From JANSWP01 sp041941305 (GTDB lineage Bacteria > Bacteroidota > Bacteroidia > Chitinophagales > Saprospiraceae), in assembly GCA_041941305.1 (NCBI GenBank), contig JBGTQJ010000017.1:1-64000 (forward strand): a DNA stretch of 64,000 bases, given 5' to 3'. Below the pieces are notes generated by a model. It worked only from the letters and a program-made list of their open reading frames with translations, did no database searches and was not told the DNA's origin. Shown here one piece after another: positions 26,401 to 35,244 of the stretch; positions within the stretch are counted from its first letter, which is position 1, and every line of letters starts with the position of its first letter. Made by a program: the position numbers and the translations under genes.

Positions 26401-27878
26401 TGGCTATTCAAATTATTTCTGTAAAACTCCCAGCGATTGGAAGAATTGACATTTTGAATAGCAACGGCAGCGTTCCCTGGTAGGAAAGCGAGGTTTTCCT
26501 GATTGTTCAATCCTGGTTCACCCGGAATACCAATTCCAGAAACCATAATGGCCATTAAATCATTAGAGAATTGACTAAAATTTTGCTTGTATTCATCCGA
26601 ACCAAAAATGTAGTCGAAACCAATCCGGCCCAATTTAGGGGTAACATCCATTTCTATAAAACAAGCATCACCAGTTCCTCCAACACCATTACTGTATGTT
26701 TCATGCATGTATTCCATATCTGGGTCTCCGCCGGCAAAATGGTCAGTGGAAGCCAGAAATCCGGCAGCAGGATTGGGAATTTCTGAAGCAAGACCAGTAG
26801 TCAGGACCAACCCGTCATCCATTCCAAGACCGGTATTATCTGCGTCTGTAAAAACACCTAAAGCTCCCTGTGGGCAATTTATGTTCGTGACAGTTACATC
26901 CATCAGTGGATTTTGAAAATTATTTTCTATATCCTGAAAGGATGGATCTGATTGAATATTCATTGGGTCAGGATCCGGACAATCTTCTGTTGTACATTCC
27001 CAGGTCCCATAGAATCCTTCATAGTTGAGAAAATTATCTGAGCTAAATTGAACAGTCAGACACCCACTTGAAGCAGAAACCGAATAACACACCCCACCGT
27101 GATTTTGACCATTCCCACCTCCATTGATATTTCCTATTACGGGAGAAAAAATATTGTCACCATCATAAAAAGTGATCAAATCATCTCCATTTTCAACATT
27201 ATAACTAAGCAGGTTGAACAAAATACAGGAATGAGGATCATCCGGACAAATGGTAAAAATGAAATTTTCACCATTTCCATAATTTCCATTAGGCCCTCCG
27301 GAATCGTACAATTCTCCGGAGCAAACAGAGGCACTTCCTTCATCGATTGTATATACAGTTTGGACAAACTCTTCTATACAAAGAGAAAAACTACCCCAGT
27401 TGGAAATACCAGATAAGGTCCAATCATTGATCCGCAAATAATAGGTTATGCCTGCAGTTAATCCATTCGTTTGCATAGTGACGGTGCTTTGGCCTGCAAT
27501 TGCGGAGGCACAATCCAAAAGGACCAATTCATCAACTGCGCATATATCTCCTCTATACAGTGCAATCTGGGGCATTAACATTGGAGTAGAGCCCATACCA
27601 TCAGTTTCACCTGTAACAGTTATGAGATAATCCTCAATTGATGCAACTGCATCAAATGAAAACCATACATCTCTGTCGGGGTCTCCAAAAAAGCAATTGG
27701 GAAAGTTATCATTGCCAATATTACTCTGAGTGGCATCTAAATTCGTAAATATATCAGGACCAGGGCAAATTGGAGCATCTCCTAAATTAATCAAACCAGA
27801 ACAATCATCATTTATTGGTTGGGCGAAAAGGAGCGCAGAAAAACATAACAAACAGGTGATTATCAATAACTTATTCAT
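23436..27878 (-). CDS. Giant secreted multidomain protein with type IX (type B) sorting tail, paralogue 2
   Basis: This 1480-residue protein has the same plan as its downstream neighbour and clearly arose by duplication: signal peptide (MNKLLIITCLLCFSALLFAQ), shared N-terminal module (PINDDCSGLINLGDAPICPG), CUB-like domain, choice-of-anchor L domain (GMDDGLVLTTGLAS, FDYIFGSDEYKQ), a Calx-beta-like repeat (GSAVKGQDYTTNVP), Ig/PKD-like repeats with ICEGESVQL or ICQGESVVL, and a gliding-motility type B tail (MPNAFTPDGDEWNNFFLP, IWSRWGDLVYNND). It has fewer Ig-like repeats than paralogue 1. Cell-surface adhesion or matrix function is inferred from architecture. A TATTTTTG box at 27944-27951 (minus strand) is the likely -7 element, about 65 bp upstream. 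Confidence 0.85.
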   Translation of the reverse strand: MNKLLIITCLLCFSALLFAQPINDDCSGLINLGDAPICPGPDIFTNLDATQSNIGNDNFPNCFFGDPDRDVWFSFDAVASIEDYLITVTGETDGMGSTPMLMPQIALYRGDICAVDELVLLDCASAIAGQSTVTMQTNGLTAGITYYLRINDWTLSGISNWGSFSLCIEEFVQTVYTIDEGSASVCSGELYDSGGPNGNYGNGENFIFTICPDDPHSCILFNLLSYNVENGDDLITFYDGDNIFSPVIGNINGGGNGQNHGGVCYSVSASSGCLTVQFSSDNFLNYEGFYGTWECTTEDCPDPDPMNIQSDPSFQDIENNFQNPLMDVTVTNINCPQGALGVFTDADNTGLGMDDGLVLTTGLASEIPNPAAGFLASTDHFAGGDPDMEYMHETYSNGVGGTGDACFIEMDVTPKLGRIGFDYIFGSDEYKQNFSQFSNDLMAIMVSGIGIPGEPGLNNQENLAFLPGNAAVAIQNVNSSNRWEFYRNNLNSQTIAYNGLTSDFLGSKKTLLAQRNVTPCETYKVKLAIADTDTNDDSGLFVRPTQEGIPVVDINFQTGIDYLVEGCTNIEDILEISMPNPINTTLVFMVEMGGSAVKGQDYTTNVPVQIIFQPGETSVSYPISAINDGIVEGTETIEITLRTNFGCGEIIFDQTTIEIKDALEVDILPEQDTVFVCEGIFTADLQGQGAASYEWSPVNIFDDANSQNPTATISSDQLVTVVGSLGSCSATDEVFLQIIDPDVSITPSGTIQICEGESVQLTSSNNVNDAGLSWNPGFGLDDPTATNPTATPSFTTTYTLSVETQGGCTATDEITIEVEPFDFPELTTTDTLICQNSSVLLGSSIPNSSTIFEWTPSDGLNNPNVPNATATPDVSTLYTLNATSVNGLCTQSATVNIDVFPADVDIQNPDTLEICLGDTVQINALTSTGGLGLTWSPVDSLSSTTDELVLAYPQYSTWYYATLEVGSCTVRDSVYIRVDSLPDLTIQAIPQRDMYCEGEIISLASQGYPASAYLDIEHQWIPITGAISEDSLLNLVIAATETTTYFRVTANHACADTSEIEIIVVPTAEITVSPDNPVVCPGEPVQLMASSPDIDEFEWSPDVGLSCTDCFDPVANPPATIDYLVSGEFMGCPSSAVVTVEVQPAPIYELNPTTICQGESVVLNNVVDPTATYEWVLDDGTFYSDEAMPSATLGETTTFIMTISNGICPSIEDVVTINVIQEADLELIADNPETICNGDVVNLEALISTEGGTYEWSHDASATGSKVSHVPTQTTTYNVLYTAPMGCFSRSASLTITVVENFIIDTLSANPECLFEGEELSLTALTSPVLSNAIYEWSTEGLDYGSTATNTTIVAPPIISEDSTFLNFYVEITDEVGCSAMDTVAVQIKKSFFAMPNAFTPDGDEWNNFFLPHASGNVEILDFKIWSRWGDLVYNNDSNDTGWDGNYKGKAAQVDVYVYQIKYEFAGVEQSESGEVTLLR

Positions 27879-27943
27879 ATTCAGTTATTCAATTTTTAAA
27901 GTTGGTATCATCAATGTCGCTGTTGCTTAAGGACTAAGCGGCT

Positions 27944-27951
27944 CAAAAATA
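27944..27951 (-). promoter_or_regulatory. Candidate -7 box for giant paralogue 2
   Basis: On the minus strand TATTTTTG matches TAnnTTTG and would leave a leader of about 60 nt before the start at 27878. A -33 TTG at proper spacing is not seen. Confidence 0.35.
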
Positions 27952-28054
27952 ACTGCTCAAAAAGGATTAAAGAAATAATAGGTATGCTTTCCTGTCGGAA
28001 ATCTGGCAAAATGGAAGGTAAGAAGGATTTAAAACAACTCGTAGTGGGTCAAAT

Positions 28055-28477
28055 TTATTGCTGTTCACAGCTTTTCAAAGACTCCTTTACCTCGGTGATT
28101 TTGGTATAACCATAATTGTTTCCCCATGCAGAATTGATATAATTGATAATGTTGGTTATTTCATTATCGGTCAATTGCGGGCTGGCGGTCATTTCCTGAT
28201 TATAAGTTTGGCCATTGACTATGATTTCCCCTTTTTGACCATAGCGTATGATACACGCAATTTCATCTTTGTGCTTTAACAAATAGTCCGCTCCCGCCAA
28301 TGGAGGAATTACCTGCTCCAATCCACTTCCATCTTCCATGTGGCAATTGGCACAAAAATTTTCATACATTATTTTTCCGTGATTATAGGGTGTATCGTGA
28401 CAAGCCTGTAAAGCAATTAAATAGAAGCTGATAATAAGCGATGCGATTAAAGCAACTTGATTATTTCTCCATTTCAT
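28055..28477 (-). CDS. Lipoprotein c-type cytochrome (single heme)
   Basis: The 140-residue protein carries a hydrophobic signal ending in LQAC (lipid-accepting Cys26), then one heme-binding CANCH motif at residues 42-46. A likely distal methionine lies in the motif YNQEMTASPQLTDNEI, typical of class I cytochrome c. It probably passes electrons in the periplasm while anchored in a membrane. Its start lies inside the end of the SCO1 gene (17-bp overlap), so the two are translationally coupled in one operon of three lipoproteins. The redox partner is unknown; SCO1 linkage suggests respiratory oxidase biogenesis or function. Confidence 0.85.
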   Translation of the reverse strand: MKWRNNQVALIASLIISFYLIALQACHDTPYNHGKIMYENFCANCHMEDGSGLEQVIPPLAGADYLLKHKDEIACIIRYGQKGEIIVNGQTYNQEMTASPQLTDNEITNIINYINSAWGNNYGYTKITEVKESLKSCEQQ

Positions 28478-29096
28478 ATAATAATAGTTCTATATCACTC
28501 ATAAATCGTTGAACCGAAACCGAATCAGTACCATCACAAAATGCCCGAACCTGACGATCTTTATCTACCAAAATCAATCGACCGGAATGGTTGAAACCAC
28601 CGGGGGCCTCCGGGTCTTCAATGGCGATACTAAAATAATCATCCGCTATTTCATAAAGGTCATCTTTTTCACCAGTAACAAAATGCCACTTTTCTGAGGT
28701 GACTCCTAAATTTTTAGCGTAATGAGCCAAACGGGAAACGGAATCTCGTTTAGGATCTATTGAGTGAGCTAAAAGCATCAATCTGTCATCCTCTATAAAT
28801 TTATCATGCAATCTTAGCATAGATTTAGTCACTTTGGGGCAAATGGTAGGACAGTTTATAAAGAAGAAATCGACAACATATGCTTTATCTTTAAAGGATT
28901 GATTGTCAACCGCCTGGCTATCTTGATTTATGAACTCAAAATCTGGAATAGTGTGGTATATGGTATCACCTGAATCTGTGTAATCTCGTTCTCCCAAAAT
29001 AGGTAATTTTTGATTTTTAATAGATTCAGGTTGACCGCAAGATCCCAACCAAAAGATAAATGTTATATAAATGATATGCTTGATGAGTGATTCCAT
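28461..29096 (-). CDS. SCO1/SenC/PrrC family copper-binding lipoprotein
   Basis: SCO proteins are thioredoxin-fold factors that help load copper into the CuA site of cytochrome oxidase or reduce its thiols. The 211 residues show a lipobox (GSC, Cys20), the copper ligands in CPTICP (Cys82 and Cys86) and the distant ligand His170 in FNHSGR. Conserved VDFFFINCP and LLAHSIDPKRD motifs are present, and length is normal. The preceding gene (29157-29585) is 60 bp upstream on the same strand; the following cytochrome gene overlaps by 17 bp. A promoter at 29614-29646 should serve all three. Confidence 0.9.
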   Translation of the reverse strand: MESLIKHIIYITFIFWLGSCGQPESIKNQKLPILGERDYTDSGDTIYHTIPDFEFINQDSQAVDNQSFKDKAYVVDFFFINCPTICPKVTKSMLRLHDKFIEDDRLMLLAHSIDPKRDSVSRLAHYAKNLGVTSEKWHFVTGEKDDLYEIADDYFSIAIEDPEAPGGFNHSGRLILVDKDRQVRAFCDGTDSVSVQRFMSDIELLLYEMEK

Positions 29097-29156
29097 GTCT
29101 GGTTTTAAGTTTTTGAAAAACTATAAATCGATGGCTTCTAAAATGTTCAAAATAGC

Positions 29157-29585
29157 TTATTGCTCCAGTGATTCAAGCAATTGTTGACCTTTCTCAATGC
29201 TGGTTTCCATCATCTCCTTTACTTTGGTAATTTTTTCTTCTTCTGATTTTAAATAAGCCATTATTTCCTCATGAGTTTTGCTGTCTCTGAGCTTTCCAGG
29301 CTTTTTGTATTCCTGCATCCAATTCATCATTCCCTCATCTGCAGACTCCAATTCCTTCAAGGATAATTCAATCTGAGCTAAATGACTTGAATCAGGTTGG
29401 TTTTCCTTTTTTATTTTTTTTAAACTTCTGGAAATCCGATTAATGGTACTTATCTCCGGCATAACTTCATCGTGTATGAACATTACCTTATCGTGCATTT
29501 CTTCTTGAGCTTTTGTTTCAGGAGTATCTTCGCCACATGCCAGGAAAAAAGGAACCATCAGAATGAAAAGCAAATATTTATTCAT
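29157..29585 (-). CDS. His/Met-rich helical lipoprotein of the SCO1 operon, unknown function
   Basis: I do not recognise a characterised family. The 142-residue protein has a short lipoprotein signal (Cys17 in FFLAC) and is otherwise predicted helical and charged. A cluster of possible metal ligands follows the anchor: Met30, His31, Met35, His38, Met42 (MHDKVMFIHDEVM), with a further Met-rich patch EGMMNWMQEY near residue 95. Such spacing on one helix face could bind Cu(I). Being first in an operon with SCO1 and cytochrome c, it is a candidate periplasmic copper carrier, but this is inference from context and composition only. Acidic/basic heptads would also fit a simple coiled coil. Confidence 0.6.
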   Translation of the reverse strand: MNKYLLFILMVPFFLACGEDTPETKAQEEMHDKVMFIHDEVMPEISTINRISRSLKKIKKENQPDSSHLAQIELSLKELESADEGMMNWMQEYKKPGKLRDSKTHEEIMAYLKSEEEKITKVKEMMETSIEKGQQLLESLEQ

Positions 29586-29613
29586 AGTAATATTGGTTTG
29601 AAAATTAAGTTTG

Positions 29614-29646
29614 CAAATTTATATCAAAATAGTTTTTTGACTTCAA
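29614..29646 (-). promoter_or_regulatory. Promoter of the lipoprotein-SCO1-cytochrome operon
   Basis: On the minus strand TTG (29646-29644) is followed after exactly 22 bases by TAAATTTG (29621-29614), which fits the Bacteroidota consensus and has the same spacing as the promoters of cassettes A and B. The box ends 29 bp upstream of the first start codon. Confidence 0.6.
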
Positions 29647-29908
29647 ATGTTGAGATCAAATCCTTATTTAGACAAATTATAATTAAGTGGAGTTTATTTT
29701 TTTCCTGTCGTACCTTTTTTATTTGATAAATCATACAGGCTTTTTCCTTTCTGGGGTTGATTTTGAACCTGAGATTAGATCAGGTGGAACCAAAATTGCC
29801 AACTTTCCAGATTCTTCGACATTCAGCTATTGAAACCCGCAACATTTCTCAGTCGTTTTAAGTCCTTTATTATTTTTGTGTCTCGAATCCATTAAAATTT
29901 ACTTAAAT

Positions 29909-32900
29909 ATGAAAAAACGACTGTTATCACTTACAATCCTTCTCTCTTTTGGTATTTGCTTGTTTGCCCAAGATTCACCGCTGTGGATGAGGTATCCAGC
30001 AATTTCTCCTGATGGACAAACCATCGTTTTCAGCTATCAGGGCGATTTATATAAGGTTGATGCAACAGGTGGGTCGGCAACTCCGCTTACCCTGCATGAA
30101 GCTCATGATTTCATGCCGGTTTGGTCCCATGATGGTCAGCAAATTGCCTTTGCATCTTACAGGTATGGCAATTTTGATGTATTTATCATGCCATCGGAAG
30201 GGGGGACTGCATCCCGACTGACCTACCATTCGGCAAGTGATTACCCCTCTGAATTTACTTCAGACAATCAATCCGTTCTATTCCATTCAAGTCGACTGGA
30301 TGCAGCTTCCAATCAACAGTATCCATCAGGTGTCTTGCCTGAATTGTACAAGGTTCCTGCAAAAGGTGGAATGGTGAAGCAGGTTTTAACTACACCAGCG
30401 ATGGGGACCAAGACCAATTCAGATGGTTCGGTTTTGGTTTTCCATGACAGAAAAGGATATGAGGATTCTTTTAGGAAGCACCATACTTCCTCGGTGGCCC
30501 GAGATGTTTGGAAATATGAAACTGATACAAAAAAATATACCCAATTGACTTCGTTTCCAGGAGAAGATAGAAATCCGGTATTTGCTTCCAATCAAAATGA
30601 AATCTACTATTTAAGTGAAGAAAAAGGCTCTTATAATGTCTTTAAAATGGACTTAAATAATTCCACTAAAAAGTCTCAGGTAACTTTCTTTGAAAATCAC
30701 CCTTTAAGATATTTAAGTATTAGCGGAGATGGTGTTTTGTGTTTTAGTTATAATGGAGAGCTTTATACAAAGCCAGCTGGAAAAGACCCTCAAAAGGTAG
30801 CTGTTCACATCGCTTCAGATGCCCGCTATAATCCAGAAAAAATAGTTTCTGTAAATAAGAATGCCACCGAAATGGCACTTTCTCCAAATGGAAAAGAACT
30901 GGCTTTTGTACACCGTGGAGAAGTATTCGTTTCCTCAATCAAAGAAGGGACCACCAAAAGAATTACGAATACGCCTCAACAAGAAAGAAGCATTAGTTTC
31001 AGTCCAGATGGACGCTCAATTTTGTATGCAGGGGAAAGAGATGGCAGTTGGAATTTATATCAAACTTCCCTAACAAGAGAATCTGAAAAATACTTTTTCA
31101 ATTCTACCATACTAAAGGAAGAAGCTATAATAGAATCACCAGCTGAAGAATTTCAACCTGCTTATTCACCTGACGGAAAAGAAGTAGCCTATTTGGAAGA
31201 AAGAACAGCATTAAAAGTGATTAACCTGGAAACCAAAGCAGTTCGGGAAATTATGAGTGGAGATAAAAATTACTCTTATGCCGATGGTGACCAACATTAC
31301 CACTGGTCTCCTGATGGGAAATGGTTTCTAGTTGAATTTTTACAACCTAAGCAATGGATAACACAAGCAGGTCTTGTTAGTGCAGCGGGGGGAAAAGAAG
31401 TAAGCAATTTAACTCAAAGCGGATATAGTAATGCCATTCCAAGATGGTCCAGGGATGGAAAAATGATGATTTGGTTTTCAGATCGGGACGGAATGAAAAA
31501 TGACGCCAGTTGGGGTGGAGAGATGGATGTCTATGGAATGTATTTTACCCAGGAAGCTTATGACAACTACAAGCTAAACAAGGAAGAATATGAACTTTCC
31601 AAAGAAGAGGATGAAGAGGAGGATGAAGACAAAGAAGCCGAAAAAGAGGAGGAGAAAGAAGAAGAAAAGGAAAAAGTTGAGCTTGTAAAAATTGAGCTGG
31701 ATGGTATTGAAGACCGAAAGGTTCGATTAAGTGTTCACTCAACGCGTTTGGCAGATGCCATTACTTCCAAAGACGGCGAAAAATTATTTTACCTGGCTCG
31801 TTTTGAAAAAGGTTATGATTTGTGGCAAACAGATTTAAGAACCCGTGAATCCAAGGTTTTGACAAAATTAGGTGCTTCGAGCGTTGGAGATTTAATTTTA
31901 GACAAAAAAGGAGAGTATCTTTTTGTACTGGCAGGTGGAAAAATTTCCAAAATTTCTATCAAGGATGGAAAGAAAAAAGGTGTAGGGATGAAAGGTGAAA
32001 TGGTATTGAATGAAACCAAAGAAAGAGCCTATCTTTTCGAGCATATTTGGAGACAGGTAGAGAAGAAATTTTACAAAATAGATTTGCACGAAGTCAATTG
32101 GGACTTCTATAAGCAAGCGTATTCAAAAATCCTCCCTCATATTAACAACAATCACGATTTCGCGGAGATGTTGAGTGAGATGTTGGGAGAATTAAATGCC
32201 TCACATACCGGCGCCAGATTTCGGCCACAAACAGAAAATGCAGATCAAACCTCATGTCTTGGTTTATTTTACGACAGCAATTATTCAGGAGATGGCTTGA
32301 AAATCGAGGAAGTAATGGATAAAAGTCCTGTTGTAAAAAATGACTCTAAAATCAAGGCAGGTGTAATCATCGAAAAGATTGATGGCCAAGCCATTACACA
32401 AGATGTGAATCATTATCAATTGCTCAACAGGAAAACCAAAAAGAATACCTTGCTTTCACTCTATGATCCCAAAACAGAAAAGAGATGGGAAGAGACAGTG
32501 AAGCCCATTTCTCTTGGGGAGGAAAGCCAACTCCGCTATCGACGATGGGTTAACAATTGTAGAGAAATTGTAGAAAAAGCTTCAGGAGGTAAAGTTGGAT
32601 ATGTGCATGTAAGAGGTATGAATGATAGAAGTTATCGAGTGGTATATGAAGAAGTTTTGGGAAAAAATGCTGGAAAAGATGCATTGATAGTGGATACCAG
32701 GTTTAATGGTGGCGGTTGGCTACACGATGATTTGGCTACTTTTCTGGACGGTAAAAAGTACATGACTTTTATGCCACGAGGACAGGATTTAGGCAATGAA
32801 CCACAATTTAAATGGTACAAACCAAGTATTGTGGTTATGGGAGAAAGCAATTATTCTGATGCCCATATGTTTCCCTATACTTATCGTGCTTTGGGCATTG

Positions 32901-33142
32901 GAAAATTATTGGGCATGCCTGTACCAGGAACTGGTACAGCAGTATGGTGGGAACAGCTCCAAAATGGAATGGTGTTCGGTATTCCACAGGTAGGGATGGT
33001 GGGAGAAGATGGAAAGTATTTGGAAAATACACAACTAGAACCAGATATAAAAGTGATGAATGAACCAGGGAAAGTAAGTCAAGGGCAAGATCAACAATTA
33101 GAAGAGGCTGTAAAGGAACTTTTGAAAATTGTAAAACCTTAG
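29909..33142 (+). CDS. Tricorn-like S41 family protease with WD40-like propeller and PDZ domain
   Basis: The ATG at 29909 is preferred because it begins the signal peptide (MKKRLLSLTILLSFGICLFAQ). The 1077-residue protein has N-terminal PD40/WD40-like propeller repeats (SPDGQTIVFS, SHDGQQIAFAS, SPNGKELAFV), a very acidic low-complexity stretch near residues 564-590, a helical domain with His in LNASHTGARF near 764, a PDZ domain (VIIEKIDGQAI) and an S41 catalytic domain with the nucleophile region GESNYSDAHMF near 979. This is the plan of the archaeal tricorn protease, a peptidase that acts on peptides; the bacterial form is exported to the periplasm. No operon partner; a strong terminator follows. 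Confidence 0.85.
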   Translation: MKKRLLSLTILLSFGICLFAQDSPLWMRYPAISPDGQTIVFSYQGDLYKVDATGGSATPLTLHEAHDFMPVWSHDGQQIAFASYRYGNFDVFIMPSEGGTASRLTYHSASDYPSEFTSDNQSVLFHSSRLDAASNQQYPSGVLPELYKVPAKGGMVKQVLTTPAMGTKTNSDGSVLVFHDRKGYEDSFRKHHTSSVARDVWKYETDTKKYTQLTSFPGEDRNPVFASNQNEIYYLSEEKGSYNVFKMDLNNSTKKSQVTFFENHPLRYLSISGDGVLCFSYNGELYTKPAGKDPQKVAVHIASDARYNPEKIVSVNKNATEMALSPNGKELAFVHRGEVFVSSIKEGTTKRITNTPQQERSISFSPDGRSILYAGERDGSWNLYQTSLTRESEKYFFNSTILKEEAIIESPAEEFQPAYSPDGKEVAYLEERTALKVINLETKAVREIMSGDKNYSYADGDQHYHWSPDGKWFLVEFLQPKQWITQAGLVSAAGGKEVSNLTQSGYSNAIPRWSRDGKMMIWFSDRDGMKNDASWGGEMDVYGMYFTQEAYDNYKLNKEEYELSKEEDEEEDEDKEAEKEEEKEEEKEKVELVKIELDGIEDRKVRLSVHSTRLADAITSKDGEKLFYLARFEKGYDLWQTDLRTRESKVLTKLGASSVGDLILDKKGEYLFVLAGGKISKISIKDGKKKGVGMKGEMVLNETKERAYLFEHIWRQVEKKFYKIDLHEVNWDFYKQAYSKILPHINNNHDFAEMLSEMLGELNASHTGARFRPQTENADQTSCLGLFYDSNYSGDGLKIEEVMDKSPVVKNDSKIKAGVIIEKIDGQAITQDVNHYQLLNRKTKKNTLLSLYDPKTEKRWEETVKPISLGEESQLRYRRWVNNCREIVEKASGGKVGYVHVRGMNDRSYRVVYEEVLGKNAGKDALIVDTRFNGGGWLHDDLATFLDGKKYMTFMPRGQDLGNEPQFKWYKPSIVVMGESNYSDAHMFPYTYRALGIGKLLGMPVPGTGTAVWWEQLQNGMVFGIPQVGMVGEDGKYLENTQLEPDIKVMNEPGKVSQGQDQQLEEAVKELLKIVKP

Positions 33143-33170
33143 ACTTAGTTAGGATTTAAATTTTATCAAG

Positions 33171-33214
33171 GCTCAAATATGGTCAATTTGACTATATTTG
33201 AGCTTTCTTTTTTT
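33171..33214 (+). terminator. Intrinsic terminator of the tricorn-like gene
   Basis: GCTCAAATAT (33171-33180) pairs with ATATTTGAGC (33194-33203), and an inner GTCAA/TTGAC extends the stem. A run rich in T follows. It lies 29 bp after the stop codon. The next 200 bases up to 33419 hold nothing recognisable except a weak promoter-like TTG-N17-CATCTTTG ending at 33378. Confidence 0.8.
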
Positions 33215-33419
33215 ATCCAATTCATTGGTAATAAACCTTTTTGCGAGTCAATCGTTCTTGTTTTCTTTAATACTACACGTTCCAATCTGAGAAATATTTT
33301 CCACAGGAAAACACTGAGCTTACCTCTATTTCTCAAAAAATTTAACCTAAAATATGCCTTGAAATTTCAACTTTGAAGCATCTTTGCGCCAAATTTTTAA
33401 ATAGAATAAGCACACCTTT

Positions 33420-34460
33420 ATGCAAAACACTGACATAAAAACTTTCCTGAGCAACTGGGCGGAAATAGTTGCAAAATATCAAACTCCAAATACAAAAAAA
33501 GCCATCATTCAAATCATTACTTCATTCGGTCCTTTTTTGGCAGTTTGGATTTTGATGTACTATAGTTTAAAGTGGTCCTACTGGGCAACAATTGCCCTGG
33601 CAATTTTAAATGCATTTTTTCTTGTTAGAATCTTTATTATTCAACACGATTGTGGGCACCAATCATTTTTAAAATCGCGAAAATGGAATAATGCGATAGG
33701 ATTTATTTGCAGTTTTTTTAGCTCTATGCCTTACAAATATTGGGCGAGATCTCATGCATTCCATCATGCACATTGTGGACGATTGGAAGATGGTATTAAA
33801 GATATTGGAGACATCCATGTAAAAACGGTAGCCGAGTTTAGGTCTTTGTCAAAATTCAAAAAATTTGGATATCGTCTATATCGCTCCATACCTATCATTT
33901 TGGTGTTGGGGCCCATATATTACACGGTCATCTTGATGCGCTTTCCCTTTATCAATAAACAAGGTTGGAAAAAGACCCGTTTATCTCAGGTTTTCAATAA
34001 TGTATATATGACTTTAATATGGGTCTTATTAGCCTTTGCCATAGGGTTTAAAGAATTTTTCCTAATCCAAATACCAATCATTTTTGTCTTCTTCATTATA
34101 GCTGTTTGGTTTTTTTATGTACAACACCAACATGAGGAAACTTACAAACAATGGAAGGAAAATTGGGAATATCTTTTAGCTGCAATAAAAGGCAGCACCT
34201 ATTATAAATTGCCCAAAGTGTTTCAATGGCTTACAGGTAATATTGGCTTTCACCATATTCACCATTTGAGTTCAAAAATTCCTAACTATAATTTGGAACG
34301 CTGTGCTAATGAAAATCCCATTATCAATAAATATGTGACTACACTTACTTTCACCAAAAGCTTGAAAACCATTTTTAATCATTTGTGGGATGAAGAGCAA
34401 CAAAGGATGATTTCTTTTAAGGAGTTTTATAGAATGGAAAAGGCACTGGCTTTGAAATAA
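33420..34460 (+). CDS. Membrane fatty-acid desaturase
   Basis: This 346-residue integral membrane di-iron enzyme introduces a double bond into acyl lipids. All three histidine boxes are present: HDCGH (near residues 76-80), HAFHHAH (near 112-118) and HHIHH (near 277-281). Two pairs of hydrophobic spans lie between them. The order and the text around the boxes (RSHAFHHAHCGRLEDG, GFHHIHHLSSKIPNYNLERC) resemble delta-12/omega-6 type desaturases. Regiospecificity cannot be fixed by reading. It is monocistronic, closed by a strong terminator at 34523. Confidence 0.9.
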   Translation: MQNTDIKTFLSNWAEIVAKYQTPNTKKAIIQIITSFGPFLAVWILMYYSLKWSYWATIALAILNAFFLVRIFIIQHDCGHQSFLKSRKWNNAIGFICSFFSSMPYKYWARSHAFHHAHCGRLEDGIKDIGDIHVKTVAEFRSLSKFKKFGYRLYRSIPIILVLGPIYYTVILMRFPFINKQGWKKTRLSQVFNNVYMTLIWVLLAFAIGFKEFFLIQIPIIFVFFIIAVWFFYVQHQHEETYKQWKENWEYLLAAIKGSTYYKLPKVFQWLTGNIGFHHIHHLSSKIPNYNLERCANENPIINKYVTTLTFTKSLKTIFNHLWDEEQQRMISFKEFYRMEKALALK

Positions 34461-34522
34461 AATACTTCTTTTACTATTAGAATTGACAAAGAAGCTAAAT
34501 CAATAAAGAAAATAAAATTCTG

Positions 34523-34572
34523 AAGGTGAAATCAATTAGCAAGATATGCTAATTGATTTCACCTTTTTTTTT
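34523..34572 (+). terminator. Strong intrinsic terminator after the desaturase gene
   Basis: A perfect 19-bp stem (34523-34541 with 34547-34565; outer AAGGTGAAATC) with a 5-base loop is followed by a run of nine Ts. Confidence 0.9.
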
Positions 34573-34629
34573 GCCTATTTATATTAGACTTTATTCCAAA
34601 ATAATTTGACTCAAAACAAATATACATCG

Positions 34630-35244
34630 ATGAGGTATATATTCCATTGTTCTTTTTTCATTTTCATTGTTTGTTTTTTTCAAAACTGTATTAATGAGGA
34701 AAATCAAAACCAATCAGAAGAGGAGCAGGATATAGAGGTAGAAAATTCAATTAGTGAAATAGATAGCATAGATGTGTTCTCATCAGATTCCCTGGAAAAT
34801 TATTGGAGCAAAGCTGAATTGGTGGACACCTTTAACTTAAAGAAAAATTCAGAAGGATATTCTATTATTACCTGGAAGCATTTATCTCATGTTAAATTCA
34901 ATGAAATCTATACTGAAGAAGTAGAAGCTTATGTTCCTTACCCCGTTTTTCATCCCTCTATTCAAAAATTGCAGAGAAAAAAAGTTATCATTGAGGGATA
35001 CATTATTCCCATAGAAGAAACTGGGGATGAAACCCTCCTGGTGCTCTCTGCCTTTCCATTTAGTGCTTGTTTTTTTTGCGGGCTAGCAGGGCCTGAAACG
35101 ATCATGGACATCCAATTAAAAGACAAATTGAAAAAAAGCTTAAAACAGGATGAGGTAGTATCTTTTAAAGGAAGGCTAAGATTGAATGATTCAGATTTGT
35201 ACTACTTGAATTATATATTGGAAGATGCGGTTTTGGAGGATTGA
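34630..35244 (+). CDS. Conserved lipoprotein of unknown function with CFFC...GPE motif
   Basis: The ATG at 34630 is chosen over the upstream TTG frame because it starts a lipoprotein signal (FFIFIVCFFQNC, Cys19). The 204-residue product has an acidic, serine-rich stretch after the anchor, then a C-terminal domain with KVIIEGYIIPIEE, FPFSACFFCGLAGPETIMDI and SFKGRLRLN. The combination of GYIIP, a CxxC pair and GPE resembles uncharacterised Bacteroidota lipoproteins with a DUF3299-like fold; I cannot confirm the family. The CFFC pair could bind a metal or heme or be redox active. It stands alone between two terminators. Confidence 0.6.
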   Translation: MRYIFHCSFFIFIVCFFQNCINEENQNQSEEEQDIEVENSISEIDSIDVFSSDSLENYWSKAELVDTFNLKKNSEGYSIITWKHLSHVKFNEIYTEEVEAYVPYPVFHPSIQKLQRKKVIIEGYIIPIEETGDETLLVLSAFPFSACFFCGLAGPETIMDIQLKDKLKKSLKQDEVVSFKGRLRLNDSDLYYLNYILEDAVLED

